Positions 1 through 6,707 of a DNA stretch of 9,041 bases are shown here, piece after piece. The notes under the pieces are model-generated. The model did no database searches and was not told the DNA's origin. It saw only the letters and a list, made by a program, of their open reading frames with translations. Location: contig CANGNR010000039.1 in assembly GCA_947455385.1 (NCBI GenBank), positions 1 to 9,041 on the forward strand. The letters run 5' to 3'. The first letter of the stretch is position 1, and each line of letters begins with the position of its first letter. This DNA is from Microbacteriaceae bacterium (GTDB lineage: Bacteria; Actinomycetota; Actinomycetes; Actinomycetales; Microbacteriaceae). The position numbers and the translations under genes are program-made.

Positions 1-1563
1 GAAGACGGCATCCTGGTTGAGCACTACGTGGCTAAGGCCGCGGAGGCTTCGCTCATCGGCAACGTTTACCTGGGCAAGGTTCAGAACGTTCTGCCGAGCA
101 TGGAGGCGGCCTTCGTTGACATCGGTCGTGGCCGCAACGCGGTGCTCTACTCGGGCGAAGTCGACTGGGAGCTTGCCGAAACCGGCAACCAGCCCAAGCG
201 CATCGAACTTGCCCTCAAGTCTGGCGACACCGTCTTGGTGCAGGTCACCAAAGACCCAGTCGGTCAAAAGGGTGCCCGCCTCACCTCGCAGGTTTCGCTG
301 CCTGGCCGCTACCTGGTCTATGTGCCTAACGGCTCGATGAATGGAATCTCGCGCAAGCTCCCAGAGTCTGAGCGCACCCGCCTGAAGAAGATTCTCAAGG
401 AGATCCTGCCCGAGGATGCCGGCGTAATCGTGCGCACGGCCGCCGAGGGAGCCACCGAGGAGCAGCTGACCCTAGACGTTCAGCGTCTGCAGGCTCAGTG
501 GGAGGCCATCAGCAAGAAGACCGCAAAGAGCAACGCACCGGTTCTTCTGCACAGCGAGCCAGACCTTCTGGTAAAGATCGTTCGCGACGTCTTCAACGAA
601 GACTTTCAGAAGATGGTCATCTCGGGCGAAGACGTTCAAGATGTCATCACCGAATACCTCGAATCCGTTGCCCCCGACCTGCTTGAGCGCGTCGAGATCT
701 ACACCGACAGCAAGGATGTCTTCGACACCTATCGCGTTGGCGAGCAAATCTTCAAGGCGCTTGAGCGCAAGGTTTATCTGCCATCTGGCGGATCCCTGGT
801 TATTGACCGCACCGAGGCCATGACAGTGGTCGACGTGAACACCGGCAAGTTCGTCGGCTCTGGCGGAAACCTCGAAGAGACCGTCACCAAGAACAACCTC
901 GAGGCAGCCGAAGAGATCGTTCGCCAGATGCGCCTTCGCGACATCGGTGGAATCATCGTCATCGACTTCATCGACATGGTGCTCGAATCGAACCGTGACC
1001 TCGTTTCGCGACGACTCATGGAGTGCCTGAGCCGTGACCGCACTAAGCATCAGGTGGCAGAGGTCACCTCGCTTGGTCTAGTGCAGATGACCCGCAAGAA
1101 GCTTGGAATCGGGCTTCTCGAAGCGTTTAGCGAGCCTTGCGAGGTTTGCGCCGGGCGCGGAGTTGTCGTCTATCACGAGCCAATCATGAAGGCGCGCTCG
1201 ACCAACGAGAAGTCTTCTTCAAGCTCGGATGGCGGCAAGAGCGAGCGACGCCGCGGCAAGGGCAACAGCAAGCCGCAAGAGGTCGCAAAGGTCGTCACAC
1301 CAGAGCGCGCCGTAGAGATCAACTCGGTGTTGGCGCAGATCGCTGCCGGCACCATCGCTCAACACGAGGCCGCTGGTGAAACCGTCGACCTGCCGCTGCC
1401 GAGCGTGACCGAGTCTAGCCCTGAGCACCTTCTCGAGGCAGTACTCGACGCCTTGCCAGAGCCTAAGGCACCTGGTCAAGGCAGGCGCAAGCCTCGTCGT
1501 GTCACCAGCTCGGGCACATCCAGTGTTTCGGGCGAGCAAAACACTCAAGAGAATCAGGCCTAA
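1..1563 (+). CDS. rne: Ribonuclease E/G, 5'-truncated by window edge
   Basis: This is an endoribonuclease of the RNase E/G family, which cuts single-stranded AU-rich RNA during mRNA decay and rRNA/tRNA maturation. The frame is open from base 1, so the true start lies upstream; 520 residues are visible. In order they show the end of the N-terminal strand (EDGILVEHYV), an S1-like RNA-binding region (about residues 20-130), the 5'-sensor region, and the DNase I-like catalytic domain. Its two Mg2+ aspartates are in VDVNTGKF (codon 832-834, matching E. coli D303) and DFIDM (codon 964-966, matching D346). A CxxC zinc-link follows (codons 1138-1140 and 1147-1149), as used for dimerisation in E. coli. 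After it comes a tail of about 135 residues, first Ser/Lys/Arg-rich and then acidic and Pro-containing; it shows no obvious domain. The gene ends in TAA and a new promoter follows at once, so it is probably a separate unit from rplU. RNase E and RNase G cannot be told apart without the missing N-terminus. Confidence 0.95.
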   Translation, partial: EDGILVEHYVAKAAEASLIGNVYLGKVQNVLPSMEAAFVDIGRGRNAVLYSGEVDWELAETGNQPKRIELALKSGDTVLVQVTKDPVGQKGARLTSQVSLPGRYLVYVPNGSMNGISRKLPESERTRLKKILKEILPEDAGVIVRTAAEGATEEQLTLDVQRLQAQWEAISKKTAKSNAPVLLHSEPDLLVKIVRDVFNEDFQKMVISGEDVQDVITEYLESVAPDLLERVEIYTDSKDVFDTYRVGEQIFKALERKVYLPSGGSLVIDRTEAMTVVDVNTGKFVGSGGNLEETVTKNNLEAAEEIVRQMRLRDIGGIIVIDFIDMVLESNRDLVSRRLMECLSRDRTKHQVAEVTSLGLVQMTRKKLGIGLLEAFSEPCEVCAGRGVVVYHEPIMKARSTNEKSSSSSDGGKSERRRGKGNSKPQEVAKVVTPERAVEINSVLAQIAAGTIAQHEAAGETVDLPLPSVTESSPEHLLEAVLDALPEPKAPGQGRRKPRRVTSSGTSSVSGEQNTQENQA

Positions 1564-1569
1564 ATAGGT

Positions 1570-1598
1570 TTGACCCATCTGGGTTTGCGAGGTAGACT
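1570..1598 (+). promoter_or_regulatory. Housekeeping-sigma promoter for rplU-rpmA
   Basis: The sequence reads TTGACC, a 17-base spacer, then TAGACT. This is close to the primary-sigma consensus and fits the actinobacterial TANNNT -10 form. Transcription would begin near 1605, giving an rplU leader of about 64 bases. It lies just after the rne stop codon. The spacer region holds a small inverted repeat, ACCCA-TC-TGGGT (1573-1584), which overlaps the end of the -35 box. That repeat could be a weak operator or chance. Confidence 0.7.
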
Positions 1599-1604
1599 TG
1601 ATAG

Positions 1605-1668
1605 TCGTTGCCGATAAGCGAATCCGCACAAGAGCAACAGTCCAAACTTTTGAACAAAGGGTATTCCC
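1605..1668 (+). promoter_or_regulatory. rplU 5' leader with possible ribosome-site hairpin
   Basis: This is the predicted untranslated leader between the promoter and the GTG start. Two weak structures can be drawn by eye. GTTGC (1607-1611) pairs with GCAAC (1634-1638) and encloses a GCG/CGC mini-stem (1618-1620 with 1625-1627). CTTT (1647-1650) pairs with AAAG (1656-1659), which would cover the first part of the Shine-Dalgarno AAAGGG (1656-1661). Leaders of ribosomal protein operons often carry feedback sites, but these stems are short and could be chance. Confidence 0.3.
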
Positions 1669-1977
1669 GTGGTTTACGCAGTAGTACGAGCTGGCGGTCG
1701 CCAGGAGAAGGTGTCGGTAGGCACCATCGTGACTCTCGACCGAGTCAACAACGCAACCGACGGCAAGATTCAGCTTGCTGCCCTGCTGTTGGTTGATGGC
1801 GACAAGGTCGTCACCGACGCAGCAGCGCTTGCTAAGGTCAAGGTCACCGCTGAGGTTCTCAACGACCTCCGTGGCCCAAAGATCGTCATCCAGAAGTACA
1901 AGAACAAGACCGGCTACAAGAAGCGCCAGGGTCACCGTCAAGACCTCACTCGCGTGCAGGTCACCGAGATCAAGTAA
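1669..1977 (+). CDS. rplU: 50S ribosomal protein bL21
   Basis: This gene encodes ribosomal protein bL21, which binds 23S rRNA in the large subunit. The product has 102 residues, the usual family length. It opens with VYAVVRAGGRQEKV, the typical bL21 N-terminus. Its C-terminal half is rich in Lys and Arg (KYKNKTGYKKRQGHRQ), as expected for the conserved rRNA-binding segment. The start is GTG at 1669, chosen because AAAGGG (1656-1661) precedes it by seven bases and because the family begins here. rpmA follows 14 bases after the stop, the standard bacterial pairing. Confidence 0.97.
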   Translation: MVYAVVRAGGRQEKVSVGTIVTLDRVNNATDGKIQLAALLLVDGDKVVTDAAALAKVKVTAEVLNDLRGPKIVIQKYKNKTGYKKRQGHRQDLTRVQVTEIK

Positions 1978-1991
1978 AGGACTAACCGAAA

Positions 1992-2246
1992 ATGGCTTCC
2001 AAAAAAGGTGTTAGCTCTACTCGCAACGGTCGCGACTCGAACGCACAGCGTCTAGGCGTCAAGCGTTTCGCTGGCCAGGTTGTCAACGCAGGCGAGATTC
2101 TCGTTCGTCAGCGCGGAACCCACTTCCACCCGGGTGCAAACGTAGGCAAGGGCAAGGATGACACCTTGTTCGCCCTCGCAGCCGGCGCGGTTGAGTTCGG
2201 TAGCAAGGGTGGCCGCCGCGTTGTTAACGTGGTCGACGTCGCCTAA
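1992..2246 (+). CDS. rpmA: 50S ribosomal protein bL27
   Basis: This gene encodes ribosomal protein bL27, whose flexible N-terminus reaches the peptidyl-transferase centre. The product has 84 residues, a normal length. It shows SSTRNGRDSNAQRLGVKRF and VRQRGTHFHPGANVG, both hallmark bL27 stretches. It starts directly MASKKG, so it lacks the cleavable N-terminal extension found in Firmicutes bL27. Residue 3 is Ser where many homologues have His (MAHKK). AAAGGA overlaps the rplU stop codon (about 1976-1981) and serves as ribosome site, which suggests coupled expression with rplU. Confidence 0.97.
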   Translation: MASKKGVSSTRNGRDSNAQRLGVKRFAGQVVNAGEILVRQRGTHFHPGANVGKGKDDTLFALAAGAVEFGSKGGRRVVNVVDVA

Positions 2247-2262
2247 GGCGAAATAAGTTTTT

Positions 2263-2294
2263 GTTGAAGGCGAGCCGTGGTGCTCGCCTTCAAC
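2263..2294 (+). terminator. 13-bp perfect hairpin between rpmA and obgE
   Basis: The arms GTTGAAGGCGAGC (2263-2275) and its exact complement (2282-2294) enclose a six-base loop, CGTGGT. The following bases are TATTTA rather than a clean run of T. It therefore looks like a weak intrinsic terminator or attenuator that reduces, rather than stops, read-through from the abundant r-protein genes into obgE. It could also act as an RNA processing or stability element. The hairpin is certain from the sequence; its role is inferred. Confidence 0.55.
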
Positions 2295-2300
2295 TATTTA

Positions 2301-2312
2301 GAAGGCAGGTGA
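2301..2312 (+). promoter_or_regulatory. obgE ribosome-binding region, mimic of hairpin arm
   Basis: The bases before the obgE ATG (2316) read GAAGGCAGGTGA, which includes the Shine-Dalgarno-like AGGTGA (2307-2312) and AAGG (2302-2305). The first six bases, GAAGGC, repeat part of the 5' arm of the upstream hairpin (2266-2271). They can therefore pair with GCCTTC (2286-2291) in its 3' arm as an alternative fold. Confidence 0.5.
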
Positions 2313-2315
2313 AGC

Positions 2316-3839
2316 ATGGTCACATTCGTTGATCAGGTCACGCTGCACTTGCGCGCCGGAAACGGCGGAGACGGCTGTGTCTCTGTGAAGCGCGAAAAGT
2401 TCAAGCCGCTCGCTGGCCCAGATGGCGCGGATGGCGGCAAGGGCGGCACCATCAGCCTCGTCGCCGATGCCAACGTCACCACGCTCCTCGAGTACCACTT
2501 CAGACCACACCGTGAGGGTGGCGACGGAGGCGATGGCGCCGGCGACTTCAGAAACGGCGCACGAGGCGATGACGTCATTCTGCCCGTTCCGGTCGGCACC
2601 GTCGTTAAGAACTCTCGCGGCCAGCTGATCGCCGACCTCGACCAGGCCGGCATGGAGCTGGTCGTCGCCGAGGGCGGCATGGGCGGGCTCGGAAACGCGG
2701 CGCTCTCTAGCTCGAAGCGCAAGGCCCCTGGCTTTGCTCTCTTGGGCGTGCCCGGATGGCGCGGTAGCGTCATCCTCGAATTGAAGACTGTCGCCGATGT
2801 GGCGCTGGTTGGCTACCCAAGTGCTGGCAAGTCGAGTCTGATTGCAGCCCTGTCTGCTGCGAAGCCGAAGATTGCCGACTACCCGTTCACCACGCTGCAC
2901 CCAAACCTGGGTGTCGTGCAGGGTGGCGACACCAGATTCACCATCGCAGACGTTCCAGGCCTTATTGAAGGCGCGAGCGAGGGCAAGGGCCTTGGGCTCG
3001 AGTTCTTGCGCCACGTTGAGCGTTGCAGCGCCTTGTTGCACGTGATCGACTGCGCGACCATCGAACCGAACCGCGACCCAATCAGCGACCTGAAGAAGAT
3101 CCTGGTTGAACTCGACGCCTATGAGGTGCCCGAGGGCCAGTTGCCGCTGACCCAACGCCCGCAGCTAATCGCTTTGAATAAGGTCGATGTGCCTGACGCA
3201 GACGAGCTGGCGAAGTTTGTTCGTGCCGACTTCGAGGCCATGGGCTACGAGGTTTTTGAGGTTTCTGCCGCCAGCCACAAGGGTCTGCGCGAGCTGACCT
3301 TTGCTCTAGCCCGACTGGTCGAGGCCGACCGCAAGTCAAAGGCAGCCGCACCGGAGCGACCACGCATCACGCTCATGCAACCTCGACGCGACGAGGGTGG
3401 GTTCACCGTCACGCGCGAAGAGTACGGCGAAGACGTACTGTTCAGAATTCTCGGCGCGAAGCCAGAGCGTTGGGTTGCCCAGACCATGTTTGGCAACGAC
3501 GAGGCTGTTGGTTACCTAGGTGACAGACTCGCCAAGCTCGGTGTCGAAGACGAACTCTTCAAGGCCGGGGCAGTCGCCGGTTCGACCGTGGTTATCGGTG
3601 CCGGCGAGGGAGTTCTCTTCGACTGGGAGCCAACCATCTCTTCGGCCGCAGAACTCTTGACCGGACCTCGTGGAACCGACGCCAGAATCGATCGCAACGA
3701 TCGACGCACCACTCCTCAGCGTCGCGAAGAATACAAGGCTCGAATGGATGCAAAGGCTGCAGCTCGAGAGGAGCTCGACGCCGAAGGCCGCGCCGGAATT
3801 TGGCGCAGCACAGATTCTCTTGATACAGAGGGTGAGTAA
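2316..3839 (+). CDS. obgE: Obg family GTPase (50S assembly)
   Basis: ObgE/CgtA is an essential GTPase that binds the 50S subunit, aids its late assembly and links growth to nutrient state. The product has 507 residues. The glycine-rich Obg domain (about 1-158) opens MVTFVDQVTL and holds repeated GGDGG/GADGGKGG motifs. The G domain (about 160-335) carries G1 GYPSAGKS (166-173), G2 around YPFTTLHP (189-196), G3 DVPG (212-215), G4 NKVD (288-291) and G5 SAASHKG (317-323). A C-terminal OCT domain follows (about 355-430: FTVTREEYGEDV, GVLFDWEP). The last 70 or so residues are charged and rich in Arg, Lys and Glu, an extension I recall in actinobacterial Obg proteins. It is longer than E. coli ObgE (390 residues) because of this tail. 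Its TAA overlaps the proB ATG by one base, so translation is probably coupled. Confidence 0.97.
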   Translation: MVTFVDQVTLHLRAGNGGDGCVSVKREKFKPLAGPDGADGGKGGTISLVADANVTTLLEYHFRPHREGGDGGDGAGDFRNGARGDDVILPVPVGTVVKNSRGQLIADLDQAGMELVVAEGGMGGLGNAALSSSKRKAPGFALLGVPGWRGSVILELKTVADVALVGYPSAGKSSLIAALSAAKPKIADYPFTTLHPNLGVVQGGDTRFTIADVPGLIEGASEGKGLGLEFLRHVERCSALLHVIDCATIEPNRDPISDLKKILVELDAYEVPEGQLPLTQRPQLIALNKVDVPDADELAKFVRADFEAMGYEVFEVSAASHKGLRELTFALARLVEADRKSKAAAPERPRITLMQPRRDEGGFTVTREEYGEDVLFRILGAKPERWVAQTMFGNDEAVGYLGDRLAKLGVEDELFKAGAVAGSTVVIGAGEGVLFDWEPTISSAAELLTGPRGTDARIDRNDRRTTPQRREEYKARMDAKAAAREELDAEGRAGIWRSTDSLDTEGE

Positions 3840-4633
3840 TGTCTCTGACTGCCAACTCGCAGATTGCGACCGCTAAGCGCATCGTCGTCAAGGTCGGCTC
3901 GTCTTCGATCAGCGGCGCAAACGCCGACAAGATTGAGGCCTTGGTTGCTGCCCTGGCCGACGCCCACGCGCGCGGATCCGAGGTTGTGCTGGTGTCATCC
4001 GGCGCAATCGCAACCGGCATGCCTCTGCTAAACCTAGAGTCGAAGCCAGAAGACCTCCCTACCTCGCAGGCCTTAGCCTCCGTGGGGCAGAGCCGACTGA
4101 TTGCGCGTTATCAGGGCAACCTTGAGAAGTTCGGCATTATCGCGGGCCAGGTTCTGCTGACATCTGGCGACCTCGAGGGCGAAGACACGCGCGAAAACGC
4201 CGCTAAGGCCCTTGAACGCCTGCTCGAGCTGCGCGTTCTGCCTATCGTCAACGAGAACGACACCGTGGCTACCCAAGAGATTCGCTTCGGCGACAACGAC
4301 CGTTTGGCCGCGCTGGTGGCCATCCTGGTGAGTGCTGACGTCTTGGTGCTTTTGAGCGACGTGGATGCCCTTTATGACATGCCGCCGACCAAGCCGGGCG
4401 CAACCCGCATCGAGCGAGTGGCGTTTGAAGACGGCCTCGACGAGATTGAAGTTGGCGGCACCTCAACCGGTGTCGGCACCGGGGGAGCGCTAACCAAGGT
4501 TGGCGCCGCAAAACTTGCCAACGCACAGGGCATTGCCGTGCTGCTTACTTCGGCAGACCTTGTAGCAAGCGCTCTAGCCGGCGAGTCTGTTGGAACCTGG
4601 TTCGAGGCAGACGCCTCTGCCGCTCAAAGATAG
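3839..4633 (+). CDS. proB: Glutamate 5-kinase, short form without PUA domain
   Basis: ProB phosphorylates L-glutamate with ATP to gamma-glutamyl phosphate, the first and usually proline-inhibited step of proline synthesis, in the cytoplasm. The 264-residue product is a complete amino acid kinase domain. It shows the N-terminal lysine motif VVKVGSSS (16-23), SSGAIATG (53-60), NENDTV (138-143), FGDND (150-154), LSDVDALYD (172-180) and GTGGALTK (213-220). E. coli ProB has 367 residues, the extra part being a C-terminal PUA domain. Here the protein stops soon after the kinase fold, with no remnant of PUA before proA. Short ProB forms exist in other bacteria. The ATG overlaps the obgE stop as TAATG, with GAGGGTGAG just upstream as ribosome site. 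Confidence 0.96.
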   Translation: MSLTANSQIATAKRIVVKVGSSSISGANADKIEALVAALADAHARGSEVVLVSSGAIATGMPLLNLESKPEDLPTSQALASVGQSRLIARYQGNLEKFGIIAGQVLLTSGDLEGEDTRENAAKALERLLELRVLPIVNENDTVATQEIRFGDNDRLAALVAILVSADVLVLLSDVDALYDMPPTKPGATRIERVAFEDGLDEIEVGGTSTGVGTGGALTKVGAAKLANAQGIAVLLTSADLVASALAGESVGTWFEADASAAQR

Positions 4634-4642
4634 GCTTAAGAG

Positions 4643-5890
4643 ATGACCACCGCCGTCGATCTAATCAAGCGAGCCAAAGCCGCTTCTGGCTCCATTGGGC
4701 AGGCAAACACCCTCGTGAAGAATGCCGCGCTCAACGCGGTAGCCGAGCTTTTGGTTGCTCGTCAGGATGAAATCATCGTTGCCAACGCGATTGACCTTGC
4801 GAATGGTTCGCAGAATGGTCTGAGCACCGGCTTGCTCGACAGACTCAAGCTTGACGAGAAGCGCATCGCTGGCCTGGCCGATGCGGTGCTTCAGATCGTC
4901 TCGCTGCCAGACCCGATCGGCGAGGTTTTGCGAGGCATGACCCTGCCAAACGGCCTCAAGGTGTCGCAGGTCCGTGTTCCCTTCGGCGTCATTGGTGCCA
5001 TCTACGAGGCCCGACCAAATGTGACCATCGACATCGCCGCCATCGCCATCAAGGCTGGCAGCGCGTCGGTGCTTCGCGGCGGCACGGCGGCCGAGAATTC
5101 GAACCGCGTCTTGGTGCAGATTCTTCAGGATGGGCTTGCCTCGGTTGGGCTTGATGCTGGTGCAGTGCAGACCATCGATCAGTTTGGCCGCGAAGGGGCC
5201 CAGCAGTTGATGCAGGCACGAGGCCTTGTAGACGTCTTGATTCCTCGCGGCAGCGCAAGTCTGATTCGCACCGTTGTCGACGAATCCAAGGTTCCGGTTA
5301 TCGAGACCGGCGATGGCGTAGTTCACGTTTTCATCGACGAGACGGCTCGCCAAGACTGGGCCGTCGAGATCGTGCACAACTCAAAGACTCAGCGCCCGTC
5401 GGTATGCAATGCCCTCGAGACGCTGCTCGTGCACCGTGCGGCCGCAGTGCGCGTTCTGCCTGCTGTTCTCAAGAAGCTTGCCGACACCGGTGTCACCATC
5501 CACGGCGACGAAGCAACGCGCGCTATTTATCCGGCCGCGGTCGAGGCAACCGACGCCGACTGGGCTGCCGAGTACTACACGCTTGATCTGGCGGTCAAGA
5601 TTGTCGACTCGCTAGACGAGGCGCTCGAGCACATCGCCAAGTATTCAACACGTCACACCGAGTCGATCATCACAGAAGACATCGCCAACGCGGAGCGCTT
5701 TCTGGCCGAGGTCGATTCTGCCGTCGTCATGGTCAACGCAGCAACCCGATTCACCGACGGTGGCGAGTTTGGCTTTGGCGCAGAGGTGGGAATTTCGACC
5801 CAAAAGCTGCACGCCCGCGGACCAATGGCGCTGCCCGAACTCACTTCGACAAAGTGGATCGTTCGCGGCGCCGGCCAGATTCGCGCCTAG
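4643..5890 (+). CDS. proA: Gamma-glutamyl phosphate reductase
   Basis: ProA reduces gamma-glutamyl phosphate with NADPH to glutamate-5-semialdehyde, which cyclises toward proline. The 415 residues match the usual length (417 in E. coli). It belongs to the aldehyde dehydrogenase superfamily. VPFGVIGAIYEARPNVT (112-128) and KAGSASVLRGG (137-147) form part of the cofactor-binding domain. The catalytic Cys is C255 in TQRPSVCNALET, and the C-terminal region reads GEFGFGAEVGISTQKLHARG. It follows proB by nine bases, and the two enzymes hand over an unstable intermediate. The ribosome site is weak (AGG at 4632-4634, in the proB stop), which suggests coupling to proB. Confidence 0.97.
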   Translation: MTTAVDLIKRAKAASGSIGQANTLVKNAALNAVAELLVARQDEIIVANAIDLANGSQNGLSTGLLDRLKLDEKRIAGLADAVLQIVSLPDPIGEVLRGMTLPNGLKVSQVRVPFGVIGAIYEARPNVTIDIAAIAIKAGSASVLRGGTAAENSNRVLVQILQDGLASVGLDAGAVQTIDQFGREGAQQLMQARGLVDVLIPRGSASLIRTVVDESKVPVIETGDGVVHVFIDETARQDWAVEIVHNSKTQRPSVCNALETLLVHRAAAVRVLPAVLKKLADTGVTIHGDEATRAIYPAAVEATDADWAAEYYTLDLAVKIVDSLDEALEHIAKYSTRHTESIITEDIANAERFLAEVDSAVVMVNAATRFTDGGEFGFGAEVGISTQKLHARGPMALPELTSTKWIVRGAGQIRA

Positions 5891-5919
5891 GCTATTCTTA
5901 GATACAAACAAGGAGTCAG

Positions 5920-6087
5920 ATGTTTAGAAACTTGGCAGAAGCCGCAACCGAGTCGTCGTTTCCGACCGTCATCTTCGGCGCCATCGCCATGAGCCTGTTT
6001 CTTCTTCTCGGATGGATCACCTGGTCGTTCCGTGATGTCGCTAACCGCCACGCTCACAAGTCAAACGACTCCCAGGGTCACCACTAG
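5920..6087 (+). CDS. Small single-pass membrane protein, unknown function
   Basis: This is a 55-residue open frame with a strong ribosome site, AAGGAG (5910-5915), four bases before its ATG. It fills the 214 bases between proA and nadD. Residues 1-13 are polar, about 14-35 are hydrophobic (FPTVIFGAIAMSLFLLLGW) and form one likely membrane helix, then comes WSFRDVANRHAHK. The tail (42-55) is polar and contains four histidines (H44, H46, H54, H55). Arg/His after the helix suggests an N-out, C-in orientation by the positive-inside rule, with low certainty. I have a recollection of similar short proteins with an RDVANRH-like stretch near proA/nadD in Microbacteriaceae, but cannot confirm it here. 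No function can be assigned. Confidence 0.8.
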   Translation: MFRNLAEAATESSFPTVIFGAIAMSLFLLLGWITWSFRDVANRHAHKSNDSQGHH

Positions 6088-6104
6088 ACCCTAACGGGCT
6101 ATCT

Positions 6105-6707
6105 ATGGCCAGACGTCGACTGGGTGTAATGGGTGGCACCTTTGACCCAATCCACAACGGGCACCTCGTTGCTGCGAGCGAGGTCGCTCAGGCCTACAAC
6201 CTCGAAGAAGTAATCTTTGTGCCGACCGGGCAACCCTGGCAAAAAATGAAGGTCACCGAGGGTGAGCACCGCTACCTCATGACTGTCATTGCAACGGCAG
6301 CAAATCCCCGTTTTCGCGTGAGCCGCGTTGACATCGATCGCGGCGGCATCACCTACACCGTCGACACGCTGCGCGACATCCAGGCGCAGTATCCCGACGC
6401 AGACCTTTTCTTCATCACGGGGGCAGACGCCGTGGCGCAGATTCTGGCCTGGAAGGACGTCGAGCAAATCTTCGAGATGGCAGAGTTCATCGCCGTCACC
6501 CGACCCGGCCACCCAATGAACGTTCCGCCGTTGCCGGTTGGTTCGGTGACCATCCTTGAGGTGCCGGCCCTCGCCATCTCGTCGACGGACATTCGAGACC
6601 GCGCCGCGCAGGCAAAGCCTGTCTGGTACCTCGTGCCAGACGGCGTGGTGCAGTACATCGCCAAGCACAAGCTCTATCTGGGTGGTGAAGATGACTCAGC
6701 CCTCTGA
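6105..6707 (+). CDS. nadD: Nicotinate-nucleotide adenylyltransferase
   Basis: NadD transfers AMP from ATP to nicotinate mononucleotide, giving nicotinate adenine dinucleotide, the penultimate step of NAD synthesis. The 200-residue product is a normal length. The nucleotidyltransferase signature GGTFDPIHNGH lies at 10-20, including the HxGH motif (H17-H20), and the second signature ISSTDIR is at 158-164. The ATG at 6105 gives the usual few residues before VMGGTFDP; M9 would be too close to the motif. The ribosome site is poor (GGG at 6096-6098), so translation may depend on the preceding small gene 17 bases upstream. Its 3' end overlaps the next gene by 17 bases in another frame. Confidence 0.97.
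   Translation: MARRRLGVMGGTFDPIHNGHLVAASEVAQAYNLEEVIFVPTGQPWQKMKVTEGEHRYLMTVIATAANPRFRVSRVDIDRGGITYTVDTLRDIQAQYPDADLFFITGADAVAQILAWKDVEQIFEMAEFIAVTRPGHPMNVPPLPVGSVTILEVPALAISSTDIRDRAAQAKPVWYLVPDGVVQYIAKHKLYLGGEDDSAL

Noticed and set aside
472..1050. 192-residue open frame on the minus strand within rne
   Set aside because: It is antisense to the catalytic domain of RNase E/G with no independent support.
1573..1584. Inverted repeat ACCCA-TC-TGGGT as a terminator for rne
   Set aside because: The stem is only five base pairs with a two-base loop, and no T run follows; it lies within the rplU promoter.
1219..1941. 240-residue open frame on the minus strand spanning the rne end, promoter and rplU
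   Set aside because: It crosses two genes and the promoter region, and its translation resembles no protein family; it is a shadow frame.
2298..3155. 285-residue open frame on the minus strand opposite obgE
   Set aside because: It lies wholly opposite a clear GTPase gene, has no family motif, and its openness follows from the codon bias of the sense gene.
4661..5377. 238-residue open frame on the minus strand opposite proA
   Set aside because: It is antisense to a well-conserved enzyme, shows no domain, and has no convincing ribosome site or promoter.
5891..5904. TATTCT/TAGATA as a promoter before the small membrane protein
   Set aside because: There is no -35-like sequence at a suitable distance, and the gap to proA is only 29 bases, so cotranscription is simpler.
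6556..6690. Upstream extension of the tail-anchored protein gene to an ATG at 6556
   Set aside because: It would overlap nadD by about 150 bases and adds Arg/Ser-rich shadow sequence; the ATG at 6691 has a ribosome-like site and a sensible N-terminus.
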